Positions 1 through 7,619 of a stretch of 64,000 nt of DNA are shown here, in pieces. This stretch comes from Fructobacillus tropaeoli. GTDB lineage: Bacteria > Bacillota > Bacilli > Lactobacillales > Lactobacillaceae. Location: positions 1 through 64,000 of the forward strand of contig NZ_DF968085.1 of the NCBI RefSeq assembly GCF_001047135.2. Direction: 5' to 3'. Each line of letters starts with the position of its first letter. Position 1 is the stretch's first letter. The position numbers and the translations under genes are program-made. The notes below the pieces were generated by a model, which did no database searches, had not been told where the DNA came from, and saw only the letters and a program-made list of their open reading frames with translations.

Positions 1-54
1 CAAGATAACCAGCGCCTCGCTAGAAGCACGTTTGCTTCGTAACGAACAATAAAT

Positions 55-83
55 AGTATAGCCTTTACCCCTTGGTTCGTCAA
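55..83 (-). promoter_or_regulatory. sigma-A promoter firing out of the left window edge
   Basis: On the minus strand there is TTGACG (78-83), a 17-nt spacer and TATACT (55-60), a near-consensus vegetative promoter. Transcription would start near position 48 and run left out of the window. The first 48 bases on that strand contain a short GAAGC/GCTTC hairpin and no start codon with a ribosome binding site, so the product is unknown. Confidence 0.55.
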
Positions 84-131
84 TAGTTTTGCAAAGACTT
101 TTTAACTAAAAAACTAAAGACGTTTTTTAAA

Positions 132-177
132 TAAAAAAACGGATAAATTCGTTCGATTTAAACAAATTTATCCGTTT
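132..177 (-). terminator. terminator of cysS
   Basis: Thirteen-base arms (137-149 and 165-177) form a stem around a 15-nt loop and are followed on the minus strand by a run of T. It lies just after the cysS stop. Confidence 0.8.
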
Positions 178-199
178 CTTTAATCAATAACGTTCGGTT

Positions 200-1612
200 T
201 TACTTCAATTCCCAAGTTTGCCCCTGTGGACTATCACGAACAACCAGGCCAGTTATCAACAGTTGATCACGAATAGCATCCGATGTTTGGAAATCCTTAG
301 CAGCACGTGCTGTTGCTCGTTCGGCCAACAAAGCCTCTTGTTCTGGAGTAAGAATGATTTCTTGAGTCAACTTTTCAATTCCAAAGATACCAAGCCAAGT
401 TTGCAAACGATTAGCCAGGCACTCTAGGTCACCCTGTGTTGCAGTTTCCTGATTTTGCACCTTATTAGCCAAAGTTGCCAAATCAAAGATAACGGTAACC
501 GCGTTCTCTGTATTAAAGTCGTCATCCATCGCTTCAATGAAAGACTCTTCCAATTCCGCTACCTGATTTTGCACCTGTTCTGAAACCTGACCAGTTGGCG
601 CTACCACCTGGGCATCTAAGAGACCTTGATATGCCCGGTACAACCGATCGAGCTCACCCTGGGTTTGGTCCAAACGATCTGAACTATAAGAAATCGCCCG
701 ACGGTAGTTGGTCTTGGCCAAGAAGAAACGCAGACCCTGCGGGTCAATATCCGTTTTTAACAAGTCGTGGATGGTAACAAAGTTTCCCAGTGACTTCGAC
801 ATCTTTTCATCATTAACGTTGACGAAGCCGTTATGCAACCAGTAACGGACAAACTGCCGATGATGGTATGACTCCGACTGCGCCAATTCGTTCGTATGGT
901 GTGGGAATGTTAGATCAATGCCACCAGCATGAATGTCAATCGTTTCTCCTAACAACTGGTCATTCATGACCGAGCATTCAAGGTGCCAGCCAGGGCGACC
1001 CGGTCCCCATGGCGATGGCCAGGCAACGACATCCGGCCGACTTTCACTCTTCCACAAGGCAAAATCAGTTGGGTCCTGCTTATCTTCTTGGTCTTCTTCC
1101 CCAAGGCGACCAGCAGCATTTTCCTCTAACTGTTCCATGTTTTGGTGGGAGAGTGCCGTATAGTTTTTAAACTTCTTCGTCGAAAAGTAAACATTACCGT
1201 TCACTTCATAGGCTTGACCTTGCTCAAGCAATCGTTCAACGAATTCGACCATTTCTTTCATATATTCGGTCGCGCGTGGACGGCTAGTAGCCGGCTTAAT
1301 ATTTAATTGCCGTGTATCTTCTGCAAAGGCAGCCGCATACTTATCGGCCACTTCCTGCTCGGTCAAGCCTTCCTTTTCACCCTGAGCGATAACCTTATCA
1401 CCCAAATCAGTAAAGTTGGAAACGAAGTTCACTTCATAACCACGCCATTCCAAATAGCGGCGAATCGTGTCAAAAGCAACAGCTGATCGAGCGTTACCAA
1501 TATGAATGTAGTTATAAACCGTCGGTCCACACAGGTACATGGTAATTTTGCCTGCTTCTTGCGGGGCAAAATCTTCTTTTTCCAGGCTGTAGGTGTTATA
1601 GACTTGGAGCAT
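200..1612 (-). CDS. cysS: cysteinyl-tRNA synthetase
   Basis: Charges tRNA-Cys with cysteine in the cytoplasm. This is a class I synthetase of 470 residues, normal for the family. The HIGH-type motif is HIGN (about residues 37-40) after the LCGPTVYNY segment near the start; the zinc-site region with ECSVMND and GGIDLTFPHH lies mid-protein, and KMSKSLGN is the KMSKS loop. The C-terminal part carries the helical DALR-type domain. The ATG has AGAGG seven bases upstream. It has its own -10 box (TATAAT, 1656-1661) and a short leader, so no T-box is present. The upstream neighbour gltX ends in its own terminator, so cysS is probably transcribed separately although the gltX-cysS order is the usual Firmicute order. 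Confidence 0.97.
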   Translation of the reverse strand: MLQVYNTYSLEKEDFAPQEAGKITMYLCGPTVYNYIHIGNARSAVAFDTIRRYLEWRGYEVNFVSNFTDLGDKVIAQGEKEGLTEQEVADKYAAAFAEDTRQLNIKPATSRPRATEYMKEMVEFVERLLEQGQAYEVNGNVYFSTKKFKNYTALSHQNMEQLEENAAGRLGEEDQEDKQDPTDFALWKSESRPDVVAWPSPWGPGRPGWHLECSVMNDQLLGETIDIHAGGIDLTFPHHTNELAQSESYHHRQFVRYWLHNGFVNVNDEKMSKSLGNFVTIHDLLKTDIDPQGLRFFLAKTNYRRAISYSSDRLDQTQGELDRLYRAYQGLLDAQVVAPTGQVSEQVQNQVAELEESFIEAMDDDFNTENAVTVIFDLATLANKVQNQETATQGDLECLANRLQTWLGIFGIEKLTQEIILTPEQEALLAERATARAAKDFQTSDAIRDQLLITGLVVRDSPQGQTWELK

Positions 1613-1655
1613 ATGCGGACCTCTTTTACTTTAGTAATCGTCATTGTTTGCTCTC

Positions 1656-1661
1656 ATTATA
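1656..1661 (-). promoter_or_regulatory. -10 box of cysS
   Basis: TATAAT on the minus strand, 44 bases before the cysS ATG. The -35 region falls inside the gltX terminator and is not clear. Confidence 0.5.
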
Positions 1662-1674
1662 GCAAAACCAACAA

Positions 1675-1703
1675 AAAACAGCACTCAAAGTGAGTGCTGT
1701 TTT
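1675..1703 (-). terminator. terminator of gltX
   Basis: ACAGCACTC (1678-1686) pairs with GAGTGCTGT (1692-1700) around a 5-nt loop, flanked by T and A runs, so it could act in both directions. Confidence 0.85.
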
Positions 1704-1709
1704 AAAACC

Positions 1710-3206
1710 TTAGTCGAGGTACTTGGCCTTGACATCAGCCATCGTCTTCAAGACGGCCGGCTTGTCCAACAAGACAAGCATTTCAGGTAGGTTTGGCCCC
1801 TGAATTTGGTGAGTTGTCGCAATTCGGATTGGGTTCCACAAATTACGACCTTTAATTTCAAGATCATTTTGAATACCACGAATGGTAGCCATATAAGTAT
1901 CGGCATCGGCATCATCTGGTAAGGCAGTATAAGCCTTTTCCCAAGCGTCATAGACCTTACGTCCGTCTTCCGATGTCAAATAGTCGACCATTTCATCTGT
2001 CACTTCGCCTAATTGGAAGAATGGTTCGCGGACCAAGTCAACGATTTGCTTCGTATAAGAAATACCGTCAACACCAGCGACTTCGATAACTTCCTTCAGC
2101 CAGTCAGCACGCTTTTCAGCGTCTTCCTTTGAAATCAGGCCAGCAGCGATGATTTGATCAAAGAGCTGTGGCATAATGCGGTCCTTGTCCTTACGGATCC
2201 ACTGGTTGTTAATCCACTCCAGCTTCTTTTGGTCGAACTTGGCGTTAGCCTTTGACAAGCGGTGCTCGTCAAACATTTCCTTGAATTCTTCCAGTGAGAA
2301 GATTTCGTCTTCACCCTTTGGTGACCAACCTAACAACCCAATGAAGTTATCCATAGCTTCTGGTTGGTAACCCAATTCGCGGTATTGCTCCACAAACTGC
2401 AAAACATCGTTGTCACGCTTTGACAACTTCTTACCTGTTGCACCATTGATAATCAAGGCCATGTGGCCAAACTTTGGTACATCCCAGCCCAAGGCTTCAT
2501 AGATCATCATTTGCTTTGGCGTGTTGGAAACATGGTCATCCCCACGCAAAACGTGCGAAATTTTCATCAAGTAGTCATCCACTACAACGGCAAAGTTATA
2601 AGTTGGCATCCCATCGGCCTTCTGGATAACCCAGTCACCACCAACTTCCTTGGCACCGATTTCGATATGACCCTTAACGATGTCATCCCAAGCATAGACC
2701 TTTTCTTCTGGAACGCGGAAACGAACAACTGGCTTCAAGCCTTGGGCTTCAAATTCAGCATACTTCGCTTCGCGCTCTTCGTTGGTCAAGCCCTCATATT
2801 CATAGATATAGTGAGGGGCTTGCTTGGCAGCCTGTTGTGCTGCTCGTTCTTCGGCTAATTGTTCAGAAGTCTTGTAAGACTTATAAGCAAGGCCCTTTGC
2901 CAAGAGTTCATCGATGAATTCTTGGTAAATTCCCTGTTCATTTCGTTCTGATTGGCGGTATGGTCCATACTGACCAGGCTTATCAGGCGCTTCGTCCCAA
3001 TCCAAGCCTAACCACTTCAGGTTTTCCAACTGTGACTGTTCACCATTTTCAATGTTTCGCGCAGAATCGGTATCTTCGATTCGGATTACAAAAGTTCCAT
3101 TGTAGTGGCGGGCAAAAAGCCAGTTAAACAACGCCGTTCGGGCGTTTCCAATGTGTAGATAGCCCGTTGGTGATGGGGCATAACGAACACGAAAGTCATC
3201 AGTCAT
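1710..3206 (-). CDS. gltX: glutamyl-tRNA synthetase
   Basis: Charges tRNA-Glu with glutamate; in lactobacilli it normally also makes Glu-tRNA-Gln for the GatCAB pathway, which is an inference here. The protein has 498 residues, usual for the bacterial family. The N-terminal RYAPSPTGYLHIGNARTA segment carries the HIGH motif (HIGN), RIEDTD follows, and KLSKRDND is the KMSKS-type loop. The C-terminal half is the alpha-helical anticodon-binding cage. The ATG is preceded by GAGGAG at a spacing of 10. It sits between radA and cysS, each bounded by hairpin terminators, so it reads as a single-gene unit. Confidence 0.97.
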   Translation of the reverse strand: MTDDFRVRYAPSPTGYLHIGNARTALFNWLFARHYNGTFVIRIEDTDSARNIENGEQSQLENLKWLGLDWDEAPDKPGQYGPYRQSERNEQGIYQEFIDELLAKGLAYKSYKTSEQLAEERAAQQAAKQAPHYIYEYEGLTNEEREAKYAEFEAQGLKPVVRFRVPEEKVYAWDDIVKGHIEIGAKEVGGDWVIQKADGMPTYNFAVVVDDYLMKISHVLRGDDHVSNTPKQMMIYEALGWDVPKFGHMALIINGATGKKLSKRDNDVLQFVEQYRELGYQPEAMDNFIGLLGWSPKGEDEIFSLEEFKEMFDEHRLSKANAKFDQKKLEWINNQWIRKDKDRIMPQLFDQIIAAGLISKEDAEKRADWLKEVIEVAGVDGISYTKQIVDLVREPFFQLGEVTDEMVDYLTSEDGRKVYDAWEKAYTALPDDADADTYMATIRGIQNDLEIKGRNLWNPIRIATTHQIQGPNLPEMLVLLDKPAVLKTMADVKAKYLD

Positions 3207-3289
3207 GAATATTGTTCTCCTCAGTACAGCCTAACGCTGAAAAATTCTTTCTTAAGTATACAACAAGTCGGGCAGGCTTTCAGCCCTCA

Positions 3290-3323
3290 TGAAAAAATCA
3301 GGATTGTTTTGGTCCTGATTTTA
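3290..3323 (-). terminator. terminator of radA
   Basis: AAAATCAGGA (3295-3304) pairs with TCCTGATTTT (3314-3323) over a 9-nt loop, followed on the minus strand by T's. Both arms carry the CTGATTTT octamer discussed in the findings. Confidence 0.85.
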
Positions 3324-3364
3324 AAACAGTTTGATCGGCCGCAGGTGCTAGCGATTCCGCCAGC

Positions 3365-4735
3365 CTAGTCACCAAGCGCCAGGTGCAGTGCCTCTTTAAT
3401 CGTCGTCACGCCAACGACCTCAAGACCATCCGGCAAACGCAAGCCAGCCAAGTTGTTCTTAGGCACAATTGCCCGCGAAAAGCCTAACTTGGTTGCTTCT
3501 TTTAACCGGCCTTCTAAGTCAGCCACCGACCGAATTTCACCGGTTAAGCCCAGCTCGCCAATAAAGACATCACTGGCCCTAGTTTCCTTATCCTGGTAAG
3601 ACGAGGCAACCGCGACCGCGACTGCCAAATCGATGGCTGGTTCATCGAGCTTCACACCACCAGCCGCCTTGAGATAGGCATCCTGATTTTGTAGCAGCAG
3701 GTTCGCCCGCTTCTCCAAAACCGCCATAATGACCGAAACGCGGTTACGGTCCAGGCCAGTAGCCGTCCGTTGCGCATTTCCAAAGACAGACGGGGTCACG
3801 AGGGCCTGGAGCTCCGCTAAGATTGGCCGGTTTCCCTCTAATGTCGCCACAATTGCCGACCCAGTGGCACCGGCCAGGCGCTCCTCCAAGAAAATTTCGG
3901 AAGGATTGGCAACCTCAACCAGTCCCTGGTCACGCATTTCGAAAATGCCGAGCTCGTTTGTCGCACCAAAACGGTTTTTGACCGCCCGCAGAATCCGGTA
4001 CTTATAGTGGCGGTCCCCTTCAAAGTAGAGAACCGTATCAACCATGTGTTCCAAAATCTTTGGACCGGCAATCGCCCCATCCTTGGTCACATGGCCAACA
4101 ATGAAGACCGTAATGTTATTGGTCTTGGCAATCTGCAACAGATCAGCCGTCACTTCCCGAATCTGAGCAACGGATCCAATTGGTGAGGTCAAATCAGGTT
4201 CCTGCATCGTCTGCACGGAATCAATCACCAAAAAGTTCGGCTTCATTTCCTCGACCTGCTTTTTCACCGCCGTCATATCGGTTTCCGGATAAAGGTAGAA
4301 TTGCTGACCACCGACATCTAACCGGTCCGCCCGCAACTTAACCTGCGAGGCCGATTCTTCACCGGTCACATAAAGCACCTTCCCATGGTTGGAAAGTTCG
4401 CCCGAAACCTGAAGCAAAAGCGTCGACTTCCCGATACCGGGGTCCCCACCAATTAGCACCAAGGTTCCGGCAACAACTCCGCCACCAAGGACACGATTCA
4501 ATTCTTTCAGGCCCGTGGTGACCTTGGGCGTATCTTCCAAAGAGACTTCGTTAATGGCTTGGACCGTAGCGACCTTACCGTCAATACCGACTCGTGCCTT
4601 GCGATTGGTCGTTTCTGGTTGGATTTTTTCTTCGACAAAAGTGCCCCATTCGCCACAGTTTGGACAGCGACCAAGGTAGCGGGCCGAAATAAAGTCACAA
4701 TTGGAACAAATAAATTGGGTTTTCGTTTTGGCCAT
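3365..4735 (-). CDS. radA: DNA repair protein RadA (Sms)
   Basis: RecA-like ATPase that helps process recombination intermediates in DNA repair and transformation. The 456-residue protein has all family parts: an N-terminal zinc finger of four cysteines ([18 protein letters not shown] region, residues 10-27), Walker [11 protein letters not shown] (about 92-101), Walker B LVIDSVQT, the RadA-specific KNRFG motif (about residues 253-257) and a Lon-like C-terminal domain. The start ATG overlaps the dut stop by one base (TAATG), so translation is probably coupled to dut. The dut-radA pair is a common Firmicute order. A clear terminator follows. Confidence 0.97.
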   Translation of the reverse strand: MAKTKTQFICSNCDFISARYLGRCPNCGEWGTFVEEKIQPETTNRKARVGIDGKVATVQAINEVSLEDTPKVTTGLKELNRVLGGGVVAGTLVLIGGDPGIGKSTLLLQVSGELSNHGKVLYVTGEESASQVKLRADRLDVGGQQFYLYPETDMTAVKKQVEEMKPNFLVIDSVQTMQEPDLTSPIGSVAQIREVTADLLQIAKTNNITVFIVGHVTKDGAIAGPKILEHMVDTVLYFEGDRHYKYRILRAVKNRFGATNELGIFEMRDQGLVEVANPSEIFLEERLAGATGSAIVATLEGNRPILAELQALVTPSVFGNAQRTATGLDRNRVSVIMAVLEKRANLLLQNQDAYLKAAGGVKLDEPAIDLAVAVAVASSYQDKETRASDVFIGELGLTGEIRSVADLEGRLKEATKLGFSRAIVPKNNLAGLRLPDGLEVVGVTTIKEALHLALGD

Positions 4736-5205
4736 TAGCCCTCCCCGGTTGAACCAAAGCCACCGGCACGAACGGCCTTGATAGTATCTTCATCCTGGTC
4801 GGCTAGCAAATATGGTAAGAAGATCCCCTGGGCAATTCGATCACCCTTCTTAATCACAACGTCCTCTTGGCTAATATTAAGGACCTGCAACATGATTTCG
4901 CCCTCGTTTTGTTCATTATTGTAGTAATCCGCATCAATAATCCCAACCGCATTTGGCATCACCAGGTGCTTTTTCTTTGGCAAAGATGACCGTGAAACCA
5001 ATTGCAGGTATTCATCTGCCTGCATATAGGCCTTGATACCCGTTGGAATCAAGACTGGCTTTTGCACACCTTCTGTTGGTGCTGGAATGACAATATCAGT
5101 TGCTGCGGCAAAGTCATAGCCCGCTGCTCGTTCGGTTGACCGAGCTGGCAGGGTCAGACCGGCATTTTCATACTGACTGACAATTTCAAATCCACGCTTT
5201 TTCAT
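4735..5205 (-). CDS. dut: dUTP diphosphatase
   Basis: Hydrolyses dUTP to dUMP and diphosphate, keeping uracil out of DNA and supplying dUMP for thymidylate. The 156-residue trimeric-type dUTPase shows the five motifs: AAGYDFAA near the N-terminus, [26 protein letters not shown], the [11 protein letters not shown] segment and a C-terminal GGFGSTGEG that closes over the active site. I chose the ATG at 5205, because it has AAAGGGG seven bases upstream; the frame is open for 14 more codons but without a ribosome binding site and outside the conserved region. A promoter (5267-5295) lies 60 bases upstream. It is translated with radA. Confidence 0.95.
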   Translation of the reverse strand: MKKRGFEIVSQYENAGLTLPARSTERAAGYDFAAATDIVIPAPTEGVQKPVLIPTGIKAYMQADEYLQLVSRSSLPKKKHLVMPNAVGIIDADYYNNEQNEGEIMLQVLNISQEDVVIKKGDRIAQGIFLPYLLADQDEDTIKAVRAGGFGSTGEG

Positions 5206-5266
5206 TCCAAACCCCTTTACATTTCCATTAATCTGGCATATAACCAACTTATTATTTAACTAATTT

Positions 5267-5295
5267 ATTATACGTCATTGCGGTTAATTTCTAAA
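5267..5295 (-). promoter_or_regulatory. promoter of dut-radA
   Basis: On the minus strand TTTAGA (5290-5295), a 17-nt spacer and TATAAT (5267-5272). The spacer and -35 include an inverted repeat with GCGGTT/AACCGC arms (about 5280-5299) that could form an operator or a hairpin in the divergent leader. Confidence 0.6.
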
Positions 5296-5321
5296 CCGCC
5301 ACATCATTTTGGGAGGTTCTA

Positions 5322-5618
5322 ATGGCCATCACTGCAAAACCAGGAGCATTCTACTACGAAAAGGACGGCGTACAACTCGGCGAGGTGACCTACGTGGAAA
5401 ATCAGGCCGAAAATAGTCTTGTTTTAAACCACACCTTCGTCGACCCCAGCCTGCGCGGCCAAAACATTGCGCGCCAGCTGGTTGACGAAGTCGTCAACAA
5501 GGCTCGGGCGGAAGGCAAACTAGTTCAACCAGCCTGCCGGTACGCCGCCGTTTTATTCCGGCGCTTCCGCGACGAATACCAGGACGTTGATACGACGATC
5601 CAGTCAAATCAAAAATAG
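5322..5618 (+). CDS. small GNAT-type N-acetyltransferase (YjdJ-like)
   Basis: A 98-residue cytoplasmic protein of the short GNAT family found across bacteria. It has the acetyl-CoA loop in the RGQNIARQL segment (about residues 47-55), preceded by the beta strand LVLNHTFVDPSLRG and followed by an ARAEGKLVQPACRYA strand and a terminal Phe/Tyr-rich helix. Substrate is unknown; related proteins are proposed to act on small amines or protein termini. The start is set by GGGAGG five bases before the ATG. It is divergent from dut and ends in a bidirectional hairpin shared with the ylmB-like gene. Confidence 0.85.
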   Translation: MAITAKPGAFYYEKDGVQLGEVTYVENQAENSLVLNHTFVDPSLRGQNIARQLVDEVVNKARAEGKLVQPACRYAAVLFRRFRDEYQDVDTTIQSNQK

Positions 5619-5719
5619 GCTGAATGGATTGTATATCCAGCCGCCCCAAAAACGTTAAAAGTAAGATAAGTCGCAACCCAAACGTCAACAAAGGTACAAA
5701 GCATCCCCATCCCCAATCA

Positions 5720-5778
5720 AAAACCGTCAAAGCTAATTGGAAGAACAGCGTTTCATCCAAGTTTACTTTGACGGTTTT
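5720..5778. terminator. bidirectional long-loop terminator
   Basis: AAAACCGTCAAAG (5720-5732) and CTTTGACGGTTTT (5766-5778) are perfect 13-bp arms around a 33-nt loop that itself can pair (TTGG/CCAA). T runs follow in both directions. It lies between the convergent acetyltransferase and M20 genes. A smaller hairpin (about 5618-5642) follows the acetyltransferase stop. I see no gene in 5619-5892. Confidence 0.75.
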
Positions 5779-5892
5779 TTTAGCAGATGTCGGCCCCATT
5801 GTGCAAAAGATACTCCGCCAGTTCGAGTATCGTCCACCGAGCGAAGTGCCTTCTTTTACATTGTTTCTAGTTAGCAATCAGCAACCCAATGA

Positions 5893-7188
5893 CTAATCCG
5901 TCACTTCTGATTTTTCACTCTGACACCAGTCAAGAATAAAGGCAGCAATCGTTTTGGTGTAGGTTTGCAGTTGTGCTAGACTCGCCGACTCATTATCGCT
6001 ATGGGCTTGAACAAGCTGACCCGGACCGTAGACGACGGCCGGAATATGATAGTAGCCAAACCAACCACCATCGGAAACCGAAGTTGACATCCCCACCACC
6101 GGCTTTTGGCCGAAGTTTTCTTCATGGGCCTGCGCTAATTTTTTAAAGGCAGCGCCATCCGGATTTAATTCCAGCGCTGGGAAGATTTCACCTTGATCAA
6201 CCAGCATCGAATCCCCGCCCCACTCAAAAGTTGGCAGGTTATCTTTCAACCATGGGTCGGCCTTGGCAGCTGCCAAGACAGCCTCTTCAACCTCTTGTTC
6301 AATTCCCTCGACCGTCTCATTAGGATAAAAGTGAACCGTAATCCACAGCCGACATTCATCGGCCACAAAGGCCGGGTGGATACCACCCTCGATATAGGCC
6401 GGGTTAATCGTATCGGTTCCTGGTGCAAAGCCAGGATAGGACTTTGTGATGCCCCAATAGCGCTCAAGTTGCTGGAGGGCACTCATGACGACCGGCATCT
6501 TTTCAACCATGCTAGCTGCCTTCAGGCCACCACCAGTCTGGACCATTTTAATCCGGTTGCCATCATGGTAGGTATGAGGCGACTTCAGCGTAATCCAGCC
6601 CGTGATTACCCCACCTTGCCCTTGAAAATGCGTATCGCTGGTATCACCAACGATGGCAAAGTCAATGGGGTTCTGATGGTGGTTCAACAAAGTCTTAGTG
6701 CCCGCCTCGCCCAACTCTTCGCCAACCACGGACTGTAGATAAAGGTCACCGGGTAAATCAATGTTCAAATCAGCCAGGATTTTAAAGATAAAGACATAGG
6801 CGGCCATTGCCCCCTTCATATCACTCACCCCGCGGCCAATTAAGGTGTCACCCTTTTTAGTTAGCACAAAGGGGTCGGTTTCCCACAAGTCCTGATTTTC
6901 CAAGGCGGCCACATCAACATGGCCATTTAACATAAGGTTGTGGTGGGTTGCCGGTGCGCTCCCCGGCTTCTTGGCTTCGAGCAACCGGTCTTTTTCATAA
7001 AAATCTTCAAGTTTGGTTTCCAAGCCATATTGCGCTAATTCGCTGGCCAGCCACTCTTGTAGTGGGGTGGTATTTCGTGCCGGCGGCGAAACCGTTTCAA
7101 AGGCGACCAAACGCTCAAGAATGTGTAAAAACTCTTCTTGCCCCTGGTCAATAGCAGCAAAAACTGCTTCTTTCTCATCAGTAGTCAT
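5893..7188 (-). CDS. M20 family deacylase, probable formylaminopyrimidine deformylase (YlmB-like)
   Basis: A 431-residue zinc-dependent M20/ArgE-DapE type amidohydrolase. Metal ligands are visible: LNGHVDVA (His), GVSDMKGAMAAY (bridging Asp), GEELGEAGT (catalytic Glu pair), GDTSD (Asp) and a late AHSDNE (His). On family alone it would be called acetylornithine deacetylase. The TPP riboswitch directly upstream argues instead for the YlmB role known from Bacillus, deformylation of N-formyl aminopyrimidine in thiamine salvage; that assignment is inference. I chose the ATG at 7188, which has GGAG six bases upstream; the frame continues 10 codons further into the terminator stem. No arginine genes are nearby. 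Confidence 0.8.
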   Translation of the reverse strand: MTTDEKEAVFAAIDQGQEEFLHILERLVAFETVSPPARNTTPLQEWLASELAQYGLETKLEDFYEKDRLLEAKKPGSAPATHHNLMLNGHVDVAALENQDLWETDPFVLTKKGDTLIGRGVSDMKGAMAAYVFIFKILADLNIDLPGDLYLQSVVGEELGEAGTKTLLNHHQNPIDFAIVGDTSDTHFQGQGGVITGWITLKSPHTYHDGNRIKMVQTGGGLKAASMVEKMPVVMSALQQLERYWGITKSYPGFAPGTDTINPAYIEGGIHPAFVADECRLWITVHFYPNETVEGIEQEVEEAVLAAAKADPWLKDNLPTFEWGGDSMLVDQGEIFPALELNPDGAAFKKLAQAHEENFGQKPVVGMSTSVSDGGWFGYYHIPAVVYGPGQLVQAHSDNESASLAQLQTYTKTIAAFILDWCQSEKSEVTD

Positions 7189-7200
7189 TTTTTCTCCAAT

Positions 7201-7241
7201 CAAAAAACTTCTCTGCAACAGTATTCCGCGCTAGAGAAGTT
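7201..7241 (-). terminator. regulated terminator of the TPP riboswitch
   Basis: AACTTCTCT/AGAGAAGTT arms (7206-7214 and 7233-7241) are followed on the minus strand by six T's and then the ribosome binding site of the M20 gene. It is the expected off-switch of the riboswitch. Confidence 0.85.
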
Positions 7242-7282
7242 TCGAGTTGGACAATGAGCCCTAATTTAGTATCAACGTATTT

Positions 7283-7357
7283 GGCTTTCCTACGCGAGTG
7301 CTAACTCTCAGGTTCAAAGGGTCCCTTTTCAGGTCTCAGCGGATGGCTCCCCTAGCC
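7283..7357 (-). promoter_or_regulatory. TPP riboswitch (THI element)
   Basis: Read on the minus strand the segment contains the diagnostic pieces in order: AGGGGAGCC, CGCTGAGA, GGGACCCTTTGAACCTGA and GCGTAGGAAAG. The closing helix P1 can be formed by GGCT (complement of 7354-7357) and AGCC (complement of 7283-7286). The aptamer lies 40 bases before a perfect terminator that ends just before the M20 start codon, so thiamine diphosphate should stop transcription. Confidence 0.95.
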
Positions 7358-7403
7358 TTTTTAGAATAGCACACTTTTGTGCAGAATCGCAGCAAAGTGT
7401 TGT

Positions 7404-7540
7404 GATTGTTGCCAAGGGCCGCGAGAAGTCCACCGAAAGCCGTCAGATTGCTGGCGGAAACTGCCAAGAAAACCACCAAAAATCGCCTGATTGCTGCCAC
7501 GAACTGCCGAAAAAACTCACCGAAAGCCCTCGGCTTGCGA
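7404..7540. repeat. degenerate tandem repeat, three units of about 43 bp
   Basis: GATTGNTGSC recurs at 7404, 7446 and 7489 and CACCRAAAR at 7431, 7474 and 7518; AACTGCC recurs at 7459 and 7502. Spacing is 42-44 bp throughout. The block lies between the clpL terminator and the promoter of the TPP-controlled gene and has no convincing coding potential. Confidence 0.7.
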
Positions 7541-7571
7541 GGCTAAACCCGATTCAACACGCCCAGCCAAC

Positions 7572-7606
7572 AAAAAAGCCCCGGCCGCAACCTGCGACTG
7601 GGGCTC
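7572..7606 (-). terminator. terminator of clpL
   Basis: AGCCCC (7577-7582) pairs with GGGGCT (7600-7605), with further GC pairing inside the loop, and a T run follows on the minus strand. Confidence 0.85.
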
Positions 7607-7619
7607 GTTTTAAAAGCGA

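Noticed and set aside
200-3300. T-box leaders before the two aminoacyl-tRNA synthetase genes
   Set aside because: Leaders are short (about 40-60 bases) and lack the AGGGTGG-type T-box sequence.
5494-5877. 127-codon minus-strand frame over the acetyltransferase end
   Set aside because: Overlaps a real gene and a terminator, has no recognisable pattern and no ribosome binding site.
6193-6738. 181-codon plus-strand frame
   Set aside because: Antisense shadow of the M20 deacylase.
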